Below are positions 23,980 through 35,625 of a stretch of DNA of 64,000 nucleotides, in pieces. The position numbers and the translations under genes were made by a program. Position 1 is the stretch's first letter. Each line of letters opens with the position of its first letter. The DNA lies in contig NW_005178889.1 in assembly GCF_000350225.1 (NCBI RefSeq), positions 1 through 64,000 on the forward strand. Reading direction: 5' to 3'. The DNA comes from Chondrus crispus (lineage: Eukaryota; Rhodophyta; Florideophyceae; Gigartinales; Gigartinaceae). The notes beneath the pieces were generated by a model. The model did no database searches. It was not told where the DNA came from and worked only from the letters and a program-made list of their open reading frames with translations.

Positions 23980-25827
23980 TCAACGGGACGGAGCACCGGA
24001 GCCGCTTTCCTTCGGCAGAGAGGTGAGGAGACGGGCGAGGACGCGTAGGTCCTCCAGAGTTGCACCCTGCAGCGCCTCTGCCTCTACGCCATGGGCCCGG
24101 AGAAGTCGATGATAGACGCCTGAGGCGGTGTTGTTTTCTTTGAGAACTGAGGGTGAAGGAAGAGCCAAGGCAGGCGTGACGAGTGGCTCCTCACGTACAG
24201 GGGAAATCTGACGTGGGGTCGGACCCACGTCAGACGGCGAAACTTCCCGGACTGATAGGGTTTCAGTTGAGTTTGTTGAGGGAAACACGACGCGAGGAGG
24301 ACTTTCGAGTGTGGATGGACACACCGGAGGGGGGCGTGGCAGTTAACGAGCCGGCTGAGGTAGAATTGCAGGCAAAGACGGCCCGGTGAGACAAGGCGTT
24401 GGGGACTGTACGTCCGGCGTGGAAGGTTGGACCGCGGAACGAGGAGACGAAGGGCCGGACGGTCGAGAGCACACGCTCTCTGCACGAGGGTCCACGCCTC
24501 GCTCGGGAACCGGGTCGGGGATGGGGATTTGATTCCCGAACTGTAGACTCAGTCGAGCTTCTGAGGACGAGCACAACGTCGACGTCCAGGGGTAAAACCA
24601 GATGAAGTCACCCGCCGCACTGTGACTACGTCCGGGAGAAAAGGAGGGACGTCGCTTTGCGAAGGAGCGGGAAGAGTTGTGAGGGGGAACGCTGTCCCAT
24701 TCGATCTGCCTAATCTTGTCGAGCAGCGAGTGCAACTCGAGGTCTTTGTCGGCGCCACCCAGGGGGACAGTGTAATCCAGAAGGCACATGAGCTCAACGA
24801 TCTTCGGGGGAAGGTACCACAGACGCCAACAATCATACGCCTCCCAAAGCAAGGTGCCAGCGACCTTCACGCACCACTCAGTCATGAAGACAACCCACAA
24901 CCCGTGTCGGGGGTCGTTCAGGTGGCTGCCGAAGTATGTAAGGATGGGGCCCAATTCCGACCAAAATCCTTGGCAGACTTCAAACTGACCCCACCATGAG
25001 GGAAGCTGCTGGTATCGGTTGACGTAGTGTGACCGCGCGATCTCCCCTGCCTCGATCATTTGGTATGCCAGGAAGTATCCTGTGTCCGACCTCATTTTGC
25101 GCTCGTACCGAACGGTGTGTTGGAAGAAGAAGAGGTTCCCGCGTTTCGTGCGCCGGAAATTAACAGGGAGAATCGCACGCGTCCACGACATTGCGTCATT
25201 CGTCACTGTCAATTGGTTATGCCATAAGCGGTCCGCTTCCAGTACGGGGCCACCCTGGGTCCAACTGAGGAGACTGTCAAGATAATGGCGCTCCCCCTTC
25301 GTGCGGAATCTCCACGTGTCGCAGCCGAGGGAGGGAGGAATAAGGGTGTCGGTCAAATGGAGGTCAAGCCGGGCGAGTACAGTGTCCATGAATCGCAGGG
25401 ACAAGGTGCGGCGGCCGCGTGGAGAGGAGTGACGCAGGATGGAGGTAGGAATGGCAATGCGGGCGCGCCAGTCAAAATTGCGAATGGCTTGTAAGGGTAG
25501 TTGACCGGGTAACATGCCAGCGCCGTCTGCAAAACTATGTTCGATGGCAGCAACATCGCGGACGCCCACAGGGGAGAACCACTGGGAAGAGGCAAATAGG
25601 AAAGGGTGTTCACGCATGGATTTGTCTTGTAGCTCATCGAGCGAGGGGTATCGACGGGCTACCCAAGAAGAATGGTAGCCCGGATGGAAGGCCGGTTCGG
25701 TAGGTTTGGTAACAGGAGGTAGACGGGGTATCGAAGGAAGACCCCGCGGCACATCGGGCTTGCGAGGAAAGCCCACACCCGGACGCTTACGTCTATCGTC
25801 CGAGTGTTCCGACGGAGAAGGAAGCAT
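23980..25827 (-). pseudogene. Antisense accessory gene of gypsy family, copy in element D (unknown family)
   Basis: The region is read opposite to the element's own gag-pol direction. An N-terminal globular part of about 340 residues is rich in Trp, Tyr and Phe, with blocks shared with the copy in B: HSFADGAGMLPGQ, FFQHTVRYERKM, RSDTGYFLAYQM, PSWWGQFEVCQGFWSELGP and YDCWRLWYLPP. A Pro/Ser-rich linker follows, then a short helical C-terminal block (LLRAHGVEAEALQGATLEDL). The likely start is the ATG at 25827, 126 bp from the LTR. It is mostly open with about one break. I recognise no family. It is not gag, pol or an obvious envelope, as no signal peptide or membrane segment is seen. Confidence 0.7.
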
Positions 25828-25952
25828 GGTATTTTCGTCTTACCCTTGCAAGAACGCCGCGCAGAGTGATTGACGGTTGGGAAACACGGTAAGGAACGGC
25901 AGGAGATTATACGATGGCTTGGCGCTGTACAAGGGCGCTCAGGAGGGGGATA

Positions 25953-26852
25953 TGTAGTGCAATAATGGGCTCTACAGGGAGGTGAAAAGAAAGGAAAATA
26001 ATTGGATATGAAAAGTAGTTCGGGTTGGGGGGGACACACGTGTGAATAATTGCACAGTTTTAATTTTTAATTATTTTATTTTATTTAGTTAATTAGTTGG
26101 CATTAATTTTGCTGACATTAGATTAGATCTAGGATCTAGCGCCGCGAGCTACTGTAGTGGCTCCGGCGGGGCGATATATACCTTAGCCCTCTGACCACCA
26201 AGTCAGTAAAGGTAACCCGAGTTGCCGGAGTTGAATGTTGCCTTGGTCGAAGTCCGTCTCTACCCAGACGCCCCCTTTTACCTAAGCCTACGGCATCCTC
26301 TATCGCTCGGAGGTTCCCTTTTCCCTTTCCTTTATTTCCCTATCCCTTTCTATCTCTAATTCTACCTATTTTTCCCTTATCTTGTGTTGGTACCATCGGT
26401 GTCGGTTGCGACCGAACCGGTGTAGGTGTTTCGAGCCATCGGGCGGCACGGTTGACGTAGCGCTGCTACTTTCATTTCATTCCGTCGGGCTGCGTTGCGA
26501 CGAACCCGTCGAAGGCCTTGTCGCGTCACAAGGTGTCGAAGAAGCTCAACGAGCATTGGCCTTACAACCCAGTGGAACCGGGGTACCTACGTACGCGCCC
26601 CACCCCACACTCGTTGAGCAGATCTCTTCGCAAGTCTCTACCACACCGATCCCGGGCCGGGCTATTTCTCTGTGCCCCCCTCTAACAGGGATCTGAGCTA
26701 CTACGAGTCGCAAGCTCGTTTAAACGGAGAAGGGAGAGTCGGACACTCCGTAGCGCTGTGCCATCGGCAGTTCTTCTTTTTGCTGCTGTTGTTGTTTTTG
26801 CTGGACCATCGGACCGCGGTCTCTGCCCGACAGGCGCATTGCACTACACTGC
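25953..26852 (+). repeat. 3' LTR of element D
   Basis: Begins TGTAGTGCAA and ends TTGCACTACA (26843-26852), about 900 bp. It is inverted relative to the LTRs of A and B and shorter and more diverged (roughly a quarter of positions differ from the LTR of A by eye), so it is an older copy. Confidence 0.8.
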
Positions 26853-28379
26853 GGCAACCTCAAATAGCGTAGCAGTCCCAGTACAGTGTGTATTGCGGTC
26901 AGGTTTCTTGACTCTTCGTCCAGTTCGATCTGGAAGAAGCCGTCCTTTAGGTCGAACGTAGAAAATATAGACTTGCTCGCCATCCAGTCCAGAGTGGCGC
27001 GCACGTGTTCCATGATGGAAGACGCGTACCCGACGATCGGGTACGTATCACTAACTGTGAGCGTGTTCAACTGGCGGAAGTCGGAGGTCTCACGGGTCGA
27101 CCCGTCTTTCTTTTTAACAAAGACGTTACAAGCCGCCCATGGAGAGGTGGCAGGTTCCACAACCCCCAGCCTCAAAAGCCTTTCCATCGCAGTGCGTTCC
27201 ACCTCCTCCTCGCGAGGAGACCTTCTCATTACTGGGCAACAGGCGGGCTTGGCACCGTCAATCAAATCGATACGGTGCTTGACTCCCTCGATCTTGCCGA
27301 GTCCGTTGAACACCTCACGTCGGTTCCAGAGGATGTCACGTAGTCTCTCTCGCTCGGCGGGGTCGGGGTGAAATTGGGATAAGTCCAGTCCAATATCACC
27401 TCATCGACGTCTGCGTCGCTGATAGCAGCTGCCATTTCGGCATCAACAGCCCTCCCCGGCCTCCTTGTTACCGTTCCGCAAATGCGCTTCCGGTTTACCA
27501 AGATCTTGGCTCGGTGCGTGGCAAGGTTGAGAACCAACCCGTACCGACGCCAAAACCTGCTACCCAAAAGAACCTTGCTCGGTAGATGCGCTGCCACTGT
27601 CACAGGCTCCTCGAAAGTGGTCCCCCATAGCTCAAAATTGAGGCGCCCTTGTCCGCAAATCTCGATCTGGTGCCCGTCGGCTGCGTATGCGCCCACAGAG
27701 CCAAGTTTCCATGTCCCCCTATGCTCTCGAACCATGTCCGATCAACCCAAACCGACCTGGCGCCAGTGTCGATAGGAACCCACACGTGCTTGCCCCCAGC
27801 CCTTATTTGCGCCATGACGTCGTGATCGCCACCCTTGCGCTCCTCCCCACACCTGCATACACGTTCATGCACGTGCATGCCCTTAGGCCCTGCGGCAGCT
27901 AGTTGCGCTTTGGGGGAAGGGCTGCCGCCCTCCCTTCCTGTTTCTCCCCCCGAGCTCTGCACACTGCGCGAAGACTTCTCTCTCCTCTTCTTGGCACTGT
28001 CCCGAGCGATATGACCCTTCACGCCACAGTAGTAGCACAACGCATTTGCGAAGCGCTCATTGGTGGTGAGGGGCGAGGAGGGGTACTTCGGGGGCCACAC
28101 CCTCCGTCTTTGGCTCTGGTATTGGGTCACTTCCATCTGCGATTGCCCGGATGCGCTCAGATCTGAATGTGGATTCCCTCGGCGTGTTCCCTTTCGTCCC
28201 GCTCATCATGGCCACACGACTAGCGACACCATCAAAGGATCCTTGCACAGCGAGTGCATGATATCGTAATCGTCCACTCAGGGACTGCGTGAAGCGGTCG
28301 AGCAGCCGCACGTCGGTGACAGCCTCTGGAAGCGCTACGGCGGCGGCGCGAAGCCGTTGTGCGAACTGTGATATGTTCT
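26853..28379 (-). mobile_element. Element C, downstream part: gag end, zinc knuckle, protease, start of RT (Ty3/gypsy)
   Basis: The minus-strand parts are a gag segment (28.38-28.06 kb, with ISQFAQRLRAAA and DRFTQSLSGRLRYHAL) and a zinc-knuckle-like string (CYYCGVKGHIARDS, about 28.03 kb). A protease box follows (VPIDTGARSVWVD, about 27.77 kb), then the beginning of RT (SDFRQLNTLTVSDTYPIVGY and FSTFDLKDGFFQIELDEE, about 27.1-26.93 kb). It is a different gypsy lineage from A and B. Its right edge is the insertion point of element B and its left edge the LTR of element D. The other part of its gag is at 43512-44368. It is broken in several places and older than B. Confidence 0.75.
28375..28379. 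repeat. Target-site duplication GTTCT, left copy
   Basis: GTTCT directly precedes the LTR start at 28380 and is repeated at 43512-43516 directly after the other LTR. A 5-bp duplication is the size expected for gypsy integrases. Confidence 0.85.
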
Positions 28380-29433
28380 TGTAGTGCAATGTGCCTGGAA
28401 GGCCGCGAACACAGTCCGACGGTCAAAACAAAAAGAAGAAAAACAACAACAGCAACAACCACTGCCGATGGCACGCGCTACGGAGCGTTCGAGACTCCCT
28501 TTCTCCTTGTGTGGGCTTGCGGCCCACGGTAGCTCGACTCCGACGGGGGGGTTAAGAGAAGATACCCGGCCCGGGAGGATAATGGTGGTAGAGACTTGTG
28601 AAGACTTGAGCGCTCGACGAGTGCGGGTTGGGCTTGTCTACGAGAATGTAACCGCGGTTCGCTGGGTTGTAAGGCCAATGCTCGACGGGCGTCTTCAGCA
28701 CCTTGTGTGTAATTCAAGGTCTTCGACGGGGGCTTGTTCAGCATTACCCGACGGGATCGTAACCGTGTAGCAACGCTACTACCGACGTGTTGCCCGATGG
28801 CTAAAAACACCCTCACCAGCGCGATCGCGATCGCGGTAGGCGGTACCAACTCTGTCTTATACAGTAAGACCTTCGACGGAGGCGTCGTTACAACAGCCTT
28901 CCTACGGAACTTGAAACAGTAGCAGCGCTACAGAACGTCTTGCCCGATGGCTAAAACACCTACACCGGATAGGTCGCAACCGACTCCAATGGAACCAACA
29001 CAATTAAGGGAAAAGTAGAGGTAGAGATAGAAAAGGATAGGAATTAGAGATAGAAAAGGTAAAAGGAATGGGACCCCCGAGCGCTGAAGGATGCCGTAGG
29101 CTTAGGTAAAAGGGGGCGTCTTGGTAGAGACGGACTTCGACCAAGGCAACATTCAACTCCGGCAACTCGGGTTACCTTTACTGACTTGGTGGTCAGAGGG
29201 CTAAGGTATATATCGCCCCGCCGGAGCCACTACAGTAGCTCGCGGCGCTAGATCCTAGATCTAATCTAATGTCAGCAAAATTAATGCCAACTAATTAACT
29301 AAATAAAATAAAATAATTAAAAAATTAAAACTGTGCAATTATTCACACTTGTGTCCCCCAACCGGGACTACTTTTCATATCCAAATATTTTCCTTTCTTT
29401 TCACCCCCCTTTTCAGGTGCGTATTGCACTACA
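28380..29433 (-). repeat. 3' LTR of element B
   Basis: 1054 bp, TGTAGTGCAA...TTGCACTACA, nearly identical to 42459-43511. It contains the GATATATACC TATA-like string on the minus strand. The purine run GGAAGGGGGATA (29434-29445 on the minus strand) lies immediately before it in element orientation and is the likely polypurine tract. Confidence 0.92.
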
Positions 29434-29445
29434 TATCCCCCTTCC
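29434..29445 (-). other. Polypurine tract of element B
   Basis: GGAAGGGGGATA on the minus strand directly abuts the 3' LTR, the place used to prime plus-strand DNA synthesis. The matching run next to the LTR of element D (GGAGGGGGATA) supports it. Confidence 0.6.
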
Positions 29446-29556
29446 GAGCGCTCTTGTACGCCGCTCCTCCATCGTATAATCTCCTCGCCGATTCTCTCAT
29501 AACCCTACACCGCCGTATCCGGTAATCGGTGAAAGTGCAAGAGCAAGACGGGCCTC

Positions 29557-31509
29557 ATGTTTCCTTCATCCCCGAGCCACTCTAATGGTGGTACCAAACG
29601 CAAGCGCTACGGCGTGGGCTTTTCTTCCACTTCCCACGACCCTCTAAGTCTTCCTTCCATCCCTCGATTACCCCCTGATTCCCAACATGCCGGCCCTGTT
29701 GCCCACATTGATTCCGGTCCTAACACTCCGTCCTCGCGTCGATACCCTGCTGCGTCGGAGCTCCACGATAAGGCCATGCGCCTTAATCCTGAACTTTTTG
29801 CTTCCGCTAAATGGTTCTCAGTGATCGGTGTATGCGCCTTCGATGACATTGTTTACTCGTTCGCCGACGGCGCCGGTATGCTTCCAGGACAAATCCCCCT
29901 TCAAGCTATTCTGTCTTACGATTGGTTTGCTCGCATCGCCATTCCTCCCTCCATCCTGTGTCACACTCCGCCCCGTGGTCGTGAGGTGTTATCAACCCGC
30001 TTCATGACCGCTGTGTGCGACAGGCTTGAGCTGCCATTGACGCAGGATCTCATCCCTGAGGAATTCGGTTGTGACACGTGGCAGTTTCGCACCGAGGGCG
30101 AGCGGTCTTACCTCGATAACATGCTGGCCTGGACCTCCGATAACCCTCCTCGTGAAGCTAACCGCCTTTGGTTCAACCAACGGACCGTCTCGGGCGACGC
30201 TATGATGTGGACCAACGCCCTAATTCCGGCTAATTTCCGACTTATCAAGCCGGGTACCATCCCCTTCTTCCAGCACACAGTGCGCTTCGAACGCCGTATT
30301 CCGTCTGACACGGGTTATTTTGTGGCCTACCAGATGTTGGAGGCGCGCGAAATCGCGAGGTGCCATTACGCGAATCGTTATCAACGTATTCCGTCGTGGT
30401 GGAACCAATTTGAGGTCTGCCAAGGCTTCTGGGCTGAGCTCGGCCCTGTGTAAACGTATTACGAAAGGTATTTACGTGATCCTCGACATGGCCTTTGGGT
30501 AGTCTTCCTCACAGAGTGGTGTACCAAAGTGGCAGTGACCCTCCTCTGGGAGACCTACGACTGCTGGAGGTTGTGGCATTTGCCTCCCCAGCTCATCAGC
30601 CTCATGCGACGCCTCGATTATTCGATTCCCCTGGGCGGCGCTGATGCAGACACCGAACTGCATTCTCTCCTCGATAAAATAGAGGAGGTCGATTGGGACT
30701 CGATACCGCGTCAAAATTCCTCTCGTTCCTTCGTCCGGCGACGCACCTCCTTCTCTCCTGGTCGTGCTCATCGTGGTGCGGGGGACTACGCTTGGTTTAA
30801 CCCCTGGACGGGATCGCAATGTTCTTGCGACGAGGCGCGTCTGAGTCGGCAGTATGGGAGCCAGACGCCCGTTCCGGTTGAATTGCCCGTCTTCCTTGCG
30901 GATACCCGCGAGCGCGACCTCTGTCCCAGAAAGCCTTTGCGTTCTCGTCCTGTGTTACCGGTCTCACCGACTTCACTTCCTGTCGATCCGGCCGACCCCA
31001 CTCTTCCCGTGAATGTTTCGATAAGGGCGACGAGAGCCCCTGAGTGTGAGGAGGTCAAATCCTCTTTGCGGTCCCATTCACCTCCAGTGGTCAGGTGTCA
31101 ACCTCTATCAGAGACGAGAGAGGTCCCCTCGTCAGCTAGCCGGACTGACAGTCTGTCCGTGCGCGCAGCCCCAGAAAGGAAGGGAAATTCTTTGTCCCTT
31201 ACCCCCTTGGCTCCTCCTGCACCGTCTTCCCCTGTGCACGTCCCAGCTCGTCCCCCTTCTCCTGCAGCTGTTTCGGTTGCCGCCCCCTTGTCACCAATCG
31301 TCGACGCAGTCCAATCGACCAGGGGAGGTTCGACCTCCCCGTCCTCTCCAGATGTTATCAAAAAGAACGACGGCGCCGCCAGCGTCTATCGCACATTGCT
31401 CCGTGCTCACGGATTAAACGAGGGGGCTCTTCGAGGAGCGTCCCTCGTTGACCTGCGCTTACTGGCGCAACTTGTCGCCTCACTTCCAAAGAAAAAAATC
31501 CTTGGGTGA
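29557..31509 (+). pseudogene. Antisense accessory gene of gypsy family, copy in element B (unknown family)
   Basis: About 650 codons on the plus strand, opposite to gag-pol, starting at an ATG (29557) 123 bp from the 3' LTR. The layout matches the copy in element D. An aromatic-rich N-terminal part has YSFADGAGMLPGQIPLQAI, FFQHTVRFERRI, PSDTGYFVAYQMLEA, NRYQRIPSWWNQFEVCQGFW and ETYDCWRLWHLPP. A Pro/Ser-rich linker (about 30.9-31.35 kb) follows, then a conserved helical end (LLRAHGLNEGALRGASLVDL). An AATAAA at about 31617 could end its transcript. It is open except for about one break. Conservation of both folded parts between diverged copies, with a variable linker, suggests it was a working protein. 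Function is unknown. Some plant LTR elements are known to carry antisense accessory genes, but I see no sequence link to them. Confidence 0.75.
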
Positions 31510-34500
31510 ATCGTCCCATTGACCCATTGCCGATGATAGCGTCCGGCCGATCCATGTTCGGATCGTTGCCCTCTGAGGGTGTCGTCTCATCGTCGACACT
31601 TCCCTTCGTTCCACCGAAAATAAATTGCATTCCCTTTTCCTATCCACTTCCTCCTCTTTTTGCATTTTTCTTCTTTTTATCCCACACGTACGTCATCCGT
31701 CTCCTCATTTTCCTTTTCCTCCTCTTTATCCAACGCTTTGATGGGGCCCGCACGCCCCTCTTTCAAGAGCGGATCCCGTGGCTCCCTCCTCATTCGTCCT
31801 CAAACCTGCATCACCGACGACCCCGTCAAGGTGACGCTCTGATAGCGGTGTTCTGGTGTGGTGGAATGAATGCCTCTTCTTTTGACTTCCATCCCGCATT
31901 CCTCCTCTTTATATTTTTCCTGCGTCTCCGCAAGGTACACGCTCTTAAGAGTACGCGTGTATCTTCATCGCTGGTGTCTGTGGCTCCTGTTGCCTCTAAT
32001 AAGGCTCCCCTCTTTCTTCCCCGTCCGGCTGTTCCCTTACTCGCCCAGTTATGTCGTCGAGGAATATATTAATTCGTGATTAGGGGTTCCCTCTGTCCAA
32101 TGAACCCGCCTTGTTCAGTATCCCCTGCGATGGCTTCGATCCTGTGTCCCATCTCCTTTGTACTTGAGTGCGAATCCTCATGTCGCCTCGTGGAATCCGA
32201 ACGTCTGTGGGCGTGTGGGTCTGTGAAGATCTGTTCTCGTCGGAGTGATGTCATCAGAGTTCATCAGTTTTTCGAAGGAAGGTTCGGGTCTCCTGCTAGC
32301 TGTACCTTCACTGAGCTTTCGTCGCGCACAGCCCGGCTTCTTTCGAACGTCGCGACCAACCCTCTGTGATCGAAAAGATCTTTCGTGATAGGTTTTCCGC
32401 ACTACCGTGCGTTGTCTCTTATCCACGGCACAGCATTACCGCTGCCGTGTAGGGTTGCTGGCTCGGCGTTCATTCAGTCAACGGCATTCGTCCCGTTTTC
32501 CGATACTCATTTCTACGCCTGGCATCTTCCATAACGTGATAACACACGCTGCTTACGAATGCTTTCCGACCATCATCAGCGCCTATTTGACTGGTCGTTA
32601 ATTGCGAGCGACCCACGATGGGGACGCCCCAATTCAGAATCATGAAAGAATATCAATTTAAAGAACTTCGGAGTGGTCATTCACGTAGTGGCGTTCCGGA
32701 TTTCCTTAGTCACCGACCGCCTCTTACTGTACATCTTCCAGTAGCGATGTCAAACACTCGGCGAGTGTGCACTTCTCTTCCTTTCGTGCTATACACGTCC
32801 GTCCCATCTTCCGCGTGCCTCCAATTATTTGTTCAACTCCGCACGTCGTGCGTAGCGGTCTTGATCTCCTGACTTATCTCCCTCCCAACGGGGGGTCTCG
32901 TCATGATCGACGTCCTGTCGGTCGTCCTTAATGTCGATGTCGCGGCGTGGGGTCGTGTTAGATCTTCACAACAAGAAGTGAGATAAAATAAAAATGCACA
33001 GGAACTTAGGGCAAATAAAAAACATAGGAAAGCAGTAAGAGGGTCAATGTGCGAGACAGTAGAGTAAATAAGAGAAGGATGTCGTTTCGGTAGTTCGCTT
33101 GTGGTAACAACGAGAACGTGAGCTTGACGTCGTCAGTCGCGTCGAGCCACAGCTCTGTCATTGGTAATGAGCTCCTCGATCGACGATCTCTCTACTCCGG
33201 AGTTGCTCTCCTCGCCTTGGTGCTCCGGATCGTTCTTGTTGGAAGGTGGCGCGAAACTCCCGATTGCCTTCTCAATGAGACGTCACAAATCGGTCCTCGT
33301 TGACGTGAGGATTACCATTTCTCTGCTCTCTCTTCTTCATTTTTTTTCAGCTGCCTCGATCAGGGAGGCGGGTCGCGAGAACAGGAGTCCGTGGTCTTAG
33401 GTAGGGGTTTGGTCGTCCTTTGCGTACGTACGGAACTCATTGTACATGGCCATACCGACGGCGGCATTGTGTCTTGCCCCGTGGAAGAAGGCTCCCGCTC
33501 GTTGAGTGTCTTGCGCGATGGCTCACGACGATGTGATCTGGTGACCTGGTGTACTTGTGTCATGGGCTGTAGCCAGCGCTCCTCTGTTTTCGTGCGACCA
33601 ACAAGTACTGTTTCCCCCTGGCTTTTTCATTAAATTTTCGAAGGTTACCCCCTTGGTCCATTTTCGGCTTTTACCGCTCATCCAGCGTTTCTCTGATGAC
33701 CTCCAAGTATTTTCTTGATTAAATTGCGCGTCACGAGGGCGGATCTCTGATCCAAGCGTCCTGTCTCGTGCGCGTGATTGTGTCTCAGGAGGTATCTGAC
33801 CTCAGCCTGAGACTACAGTAAATTTTCGTTTTCGTGGTACGACTGCGGCGGCTCTTGCATTCCGGTGAGGGAGGTTTTCAGATAAAATCGCCTAAGTCCT
33901 TTCTTTCCCTGCTCTGGCTTGTGGGTGTTGTCGACGGTTAACGTCGCTCTCCTTTTTCGACATCTCGTACGGGACGATCGTGTCCCCCTTTTCCCTGTTT
34001 GCATCTTCGCGTGGCGGCGGGTACGGACTTGCGCGTGCCGTTTGCACGTTTTCTAAGTACCCAGCGCTTCATGCGCTCGACCCGACACGCCTTCCTCTTT
34101 GTCGGCGTCGTCTCGTCCTTTCTACGCTACTGCAGCGTTTCCCGAGGCCACTGTGATGGGATATACCCGCTGATCGACGTTCACAGGACGCGGTCGTACC
34201 TCTGGACCTCAAAGGTGAACGAAACAAAAGAGAACGCAAAAAAACACAACAGAAAACGTAGTAGGGCATAGCTACGGATCGGTGGGTGCGTCGCGCGTAT
34301 GCCAGAAGTACTACAGGGGCGTCAGTGTTAGTCGCAATCGACGATTCGTTGACTACGTCGCGGTGGGACTATGCTTGACCTTGCCGCGGGCTTGCCTAGG
34401 TCAGTAATTACTTCTGCTCGACAAGCCTCTGTATCGGGGCTTGCGGAGCTCCGTCAGCGACTGGTGCGTCCCCTTTTGATCATCCTTTCCCGTCAATCAA

Positions 34501-35625
34501 CAATATCCCCTGTAGCGGGGGGGTGGGGCTCCTCTCCCTCCAGAGTCTCCTTTCAGTTTTCCCGTCTCGTGCACACTGTGCCTTTCCCGTCGAATACAGT
34601 CTTCTCTTGGTCGAATCGACCCGCGATACCTCGCATCTCCTCCCTCGTCGGGGCTTACTTGTCTTGACAAGGCACCCGCAGCGGTTCTTTCTTCTTTTCT
34701 CACGGCACTAGCCTTCGTCTGTATGTTGCAGACTCACTGATCGACTTGCGCCAGGCAAAGTCGTGTCGTAGACAACGACAGACAAAATAAACGTAACATA
34801 ACAAACAAACGCGCACAAAGACAAACAACCAGCTAAAACCGAAACAATGAAAAGAGGTAGTGAGAAGAGAAGGGGGGTTAACGTTGCAAACTAGTAAGTA
34901 CTCTGATCGTCAGTAAACGCGTCGTGGCCCTGTCGTTCGCAACTGTCGGGTGAACCGTGTCGTCTCGTTGGGACGTCAACTCCTCCGGCAATCTCTCGTT
35001 CCCAACCCTACTCGTTGCCCTCTCTGCTCCGCTTGGTGGCTCTCCATAAACGCGGGTTGCGCGGGGGTCGGGGGTCAGTCTTAAATCCACACTGCTCCTG
35101 TCTCTAAAAAGGGTACCTCCTGCCCGGCGAGCGCGCGTTGCGCCTCGCTAATCCTTGTCAACTCTCCGCAAAGCGAGTTGGACGGGGCCGCCGGCTAATG
35201 ACGTGTTCTGCTTCATACGCAATTGGTAGTCGCCGGTCGCGATCTGACTTCGATATTTGTGCGGTCAGCCCTGGCTAGCAACAGTAACTGAGCGGGCAAC
35301 CGGCGATTTCGGGCGGCCATCCTCAATTTTGATTAGGATTTTGAGGGAGGACTGGTGCTCAATTCTCGTACTGTTCATTCGAGAATCCCCTTCCGGTATA
35401 TCTCTAGTAGTTCTGGGATAATTTTCGTTCCCCGTCCATGCAGACTCCTGCTCTCAATCTTAAGCTCACGTGTGGGCTTCGATGACGCGTTGACATCAAG
35501 GCGAGCGTAACACCTCATCCGGGGGTACGGTGACATTCCCCATTTCTCAACGAAGCAGCATGCATCGCTTCCTCAAACTTCTGACTTCTTTGCTGGCTCC
35601 CCTCTGCATTCTTTCTTGACAACAG
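31510..35625. other. Non-coding spacer of element B between antisense gene and pol
   Basis: About 4.1 kb with no supportable gene. The plus strand is pyrimidine-rich through most of it, with A-rich islands near 32.98-33.04, 34.2-34.26 and 34.77-34.85 kb. Short frames on both strands lack domains. Such long spacers occur in large plant gypsy elements. It could hold packaging or untranslated sequence for either transcript. Confidence 0.45.

Larger units (their letters stand above)
23254..26852 (+). mobile_element. Element D: inverted 3' part of the same gypsy family (antisense gene plus 3' LTR)
   Basis: One LTR (25953-26852) lies in the orientation opposite to elements A and B, and to its left is a diverged copy of the antisense gene also found in B (29557-31509). 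The junction sequence between LTR and antisense gene is shared with B, including the purine run GGAGGGGGATA just before the LTR (a polypurine tract in element orientation). Gag and pol of D are missing. The left edge meets the LTR of element A, which probably inserted into D. The right LTR edge interrupts the RT of element C at 26853. Confidence 0.7.

Noticed and set aside
28384-28922. Plus-strand frames of 62-128 codons (repeated at 42463-43001)
   Set aside because: They lie within the LTRs of element B and appear in both copies only because the LTRs are identical.
31506-32072. 188-codon plus-strand frame after the antisense gene
   Set aside because: Pyrimidine-rich composition gives long Phe/Leu/Ser/Pro frames. 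No domain, and it is not in the same frame style as the antisense gene.
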